NCBI GenBank assembly: GCA_017311185.1
Contig: JAESUZ010000134.1
Coordinates: forward strand, 1,328,001-1,392,000
Length of the DNA: 64,000 bases
Origin: Proteles cristata cristata
Taxonomy: Eukaryota; Chordata; Mammalia; Carnivora; Hyaenidae
Direction of reading: 5' to 3'
In this document: piece by piece, positions 62,437 to 64,000 of the stretch
Layout of the letters: every line of letters begins with the position of its first letter
How positions within the stretch are numbered: the first letter of the stretch is position 1
Position numbers and translations under genes: made by a program
Notes under the pieces: model-generated
What the model was told of the DNA's origin: nothing
What the model saw: only the letters and a program-made list of their open reading frames with translations
Database searches by the model: none

Positions 62437-62454
62437 TCTGTGTCTTTACTCCAG
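62437..62454 (+). promoter_or_regulatory. Splice acceptor (3' splice site)
   Basis: Pyrimidine-rich run ttttcctttctgtgtctttactc followed by cag at 62452-62454. A good polypyrimidine tract with AG immediately before the open frame. Confidence 0.65.
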
Positions 62455-62940
62455 GCTACATATCGAAATCGAATTGTGAGCCAAAGTCTCAGCACAAGGG
62501 ACAGAAAAGCAATGCATACTCCCACCGAGGACCGTTTTAGATACTCAGCAGCTGACCAGACAAGCCCCTACAAAAGTAAGACCTGTCAACTATCAAGTCT
62601 ATGTTTAAGTAATTTTTTGAAAGACAAGGAACTAGTGGAAGTTATCAAACACTCAAGAGGAACTTATGAAACCCTCACATCAGAGGTCACCCCGAATTTA
62701 CGGGCCACTGGAGGGCAAAACTCTCTGAAACCAACAGCTAAGCCTGAAGGGCCCTCCACCTTCTCAGAGAAACCAAAGGACCCAGCTGCTGTGGCCCGAC
62801 AGCATTCAACCTTTACAGGAAGGTTTGGACAACCACCGAGAGGGCCAATCTCTTTACACATGTACAGCAGGAAGAATGTTTTTCTCCATCACAATTTACA
62901 CACAACGGAGCTGCAAACTCTAGGCCAGCAGGATGGATAA
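62455..62940 (+). CDS. Probable last coding exon, unidentified protein
   Basis: An open frame of 161 codons from GCT at 62455 to TAA at 62938-62940, entered in phase 0 by the preceding splice site. It has no ATG start of its own, so it is the C-terminal part of a longer protein. Residues run from a basic ATYRNRIVSQSLSTRDRK piece, through an IKHSRGTYETL part, to a Pro/Lys-rich KPTAKPEGPSTFSEKPKDPAA stretch, and end ELQTLGQQDG. I see no signal peptide, membrane helix, coiled coil or named domain. The codon use and GC content are clearly higher than in the AT-rich flanks. I do not recognise the family. A sperm or cilium microtubule-associated protein would fit the basic, Pro-, Ser- and Tyr-rich style, but this is a guess. 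A weak donor, aaa|gtaaga, lies inside at 62575/62576. Confidence 0.6.
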   Translation, partial: ATYRNRIVSQSLSTRDRKAMHTPTEDRFRYSAADQTSPYKSKTCQLSSLCLSNFLKDKELVEVIKHSRGTYETLTSEVTPNLRATGGQNSLKPTAKPEGPSTFSEKPKDPAAVARQHSTFTGRFGQPPRGPISLHMYSRKNVFLHHNLHTTELQTLGQQDG

Positions 62941-63289
62941 TTAAATCACCCTATTCCCATCTCTGGGTAGGGTAAGGATGGTTAGTGTTTCTCATGCATA
63001 GCTCACATTTTAATTGTCATTTTTTACTCCTTTTTATTTTTAGTTATAAACAAAGAATTGTGCACTTTTTTTTTAGAATGAGGGTTCAGGCATGTTAATT
63101 GAACCAGGTTTAATAGCCTTGAAGACTTTATTATATATATATGTATAATAAATGGCACCATCATGTTGGTTTATATAGTCCATAATTTATCTTATCAGTC
63201 ACTGATCTGCATCGAAGTTTCAGAAGGTAATCTCAAATACACTCTGTTCATTTAATGGTGTTACTGTGAAAATAGACGTGAGGAATAAA
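62941..63289 (+). other. Likely 3' UTR with two poly(A) signals
   Basis: After TAA at 62940 come AT-rich bases with AATAAA at 63147-63152 and aataaataaa at 63284-63293. Either could end the transcript if the exon is real. Confidence 0.45.
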
Positions 63290-64000
63290 TAAAGTAACTG
63301 TAAAGAATTTAAATTACATAGTTAATAGGAGGAGAAGAAAAGAGAGATTTTAAAGTCTTATATTTGATGTGTATTTGTTTCAAGAATGAAGCTTGCTTGC
63401 ATGTAACCTAGAGACGTGTTTTTCTCTCTATTACATACATTCAAGCTTATCTTGCCACACTATTAAGGGGGAAACGGCTATTTCTTTTTTCCTCTAAACG
63501 TTTAGTTTATACTAGTTCACAAAGGATTTCAGACTGAGTAATTGTTATCCAAATAGAGAATGACAGCTCTGATCTTTCAAAAATTTTTGCTTTCCGTTTT
63601 GCTATGGATGTTGAAGTAGTATGACATAAACACATTGGTAAAGTTGGCTGAATTTTGTCAAGTGATGCATAAAGCATGACATGCTGTACTCTTTGAGTCA
63701 CTGTCATGGCAATATCAGCTTATTTTTTTAAATCTGAAGGATGGAACACTCTAAGAAAACTATTTTATTTGACTTCCCTTGTACTTTTTAACATATTCAC
63801 CTATTTTTATGGATGTCCAATTTTGCCCACTGTATATCACTGACTCTACATGATGAGTTGAGGAACAGAAAGTCAGTTTCTTGGTAACCCAGTAGACACT
63901 ATTCTGACAATTTAGTCATCTAGATTTAGAAGAAATAGTAAAATATATGTCAACGTGGGCAATTTGATCTTAGAAATAAATCCCTAACAGAAATGTTCAA
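63290..64000. other. Downstream AT-rich DNA, no gene seen
   Basis: No repeat or RNA gene recognised. The minus-strand frame at 63507-63707 has no supporting signals. Confidence 0.4.

Noticed and set aside
62664..62861. Minus-strand frame opposite the exon
   Set aside because: It is the shadow of the plus-strand coding exon.

Overview
The window is vertebrate nuclear DNA, and almost certainly from a cat (family Felidae). About thirty copies of the carnivore tRNA-Lys-derived SINE in its felid form are scattered on both strands. They open with a GGGGCACCTGGGTGGC-like head carrying Pol III A and B boxes, continue through a CT-rich body, and end in an AAATAAA-like tail, often with clean target-site duplications. 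Older mammalian repeats fill in the background: L1M-type, L2 and MIR elements, MER5A, a MER20-like element, Tigger1, another Tigger-type element and MER2. The DNA is AT-rich. I see no CpG island and no bacterial, phage or plasmid gene.

Only one stretch looks like host coding sequence. At 62455-62940 (+) a good splice acceptor opens a reading frame of about 162 codons. It runs to TAA and is followed by candidate poly(A) signals at 63147 and 63284. I read it as the last coding exon of a gene on the + strand whose earlier exons lie outside this window. The 62 kb before it would then be last intron or intergenic desert. I do not recognise the protein.

Layout. 1-1075: a ~980 bp minus-strand insertion of unclear class between ~19 bp direct repeats. 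1-13 kb: AT-rich unique DNA with many SINEs plus MIR and L2. 13.5-18.2 kb: two L1 3' ends on the minus strand, one younger with readable ORF2 C-terminus and one older. 18.7-25.9 kb: SINEs, a MER2 element, a ~60 bp L1 micro-insertion and a plus-strand L1 with an internal deletion. 26-43 kb: L2 pieces, SINEs and AT-rich DNA with two palindromes. 43-44.1 kb and 53.2-55.9 kb: plus-strand L1s, each carrying a SINE. 49.3-50.1 kb: MER5A and a Tigger-type element. 55.9-56.4 kb: one SINE inserted in another. 57.8-60.3 kb: a nearly full-length dead Tigger1 transposon split by a SINE. 61.7-62.3 kb: an old L1 3' end ~200 bp before the exon.

There is no operon, CRISPR array or evident new molecular system. 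The genes that can be read, apart from the 3' exon, are broken transposon genes. The items most worth checking are the unidentified exon, the flanked insertion at 34-1014, and the repeat-derived palindromes and microsatellites.
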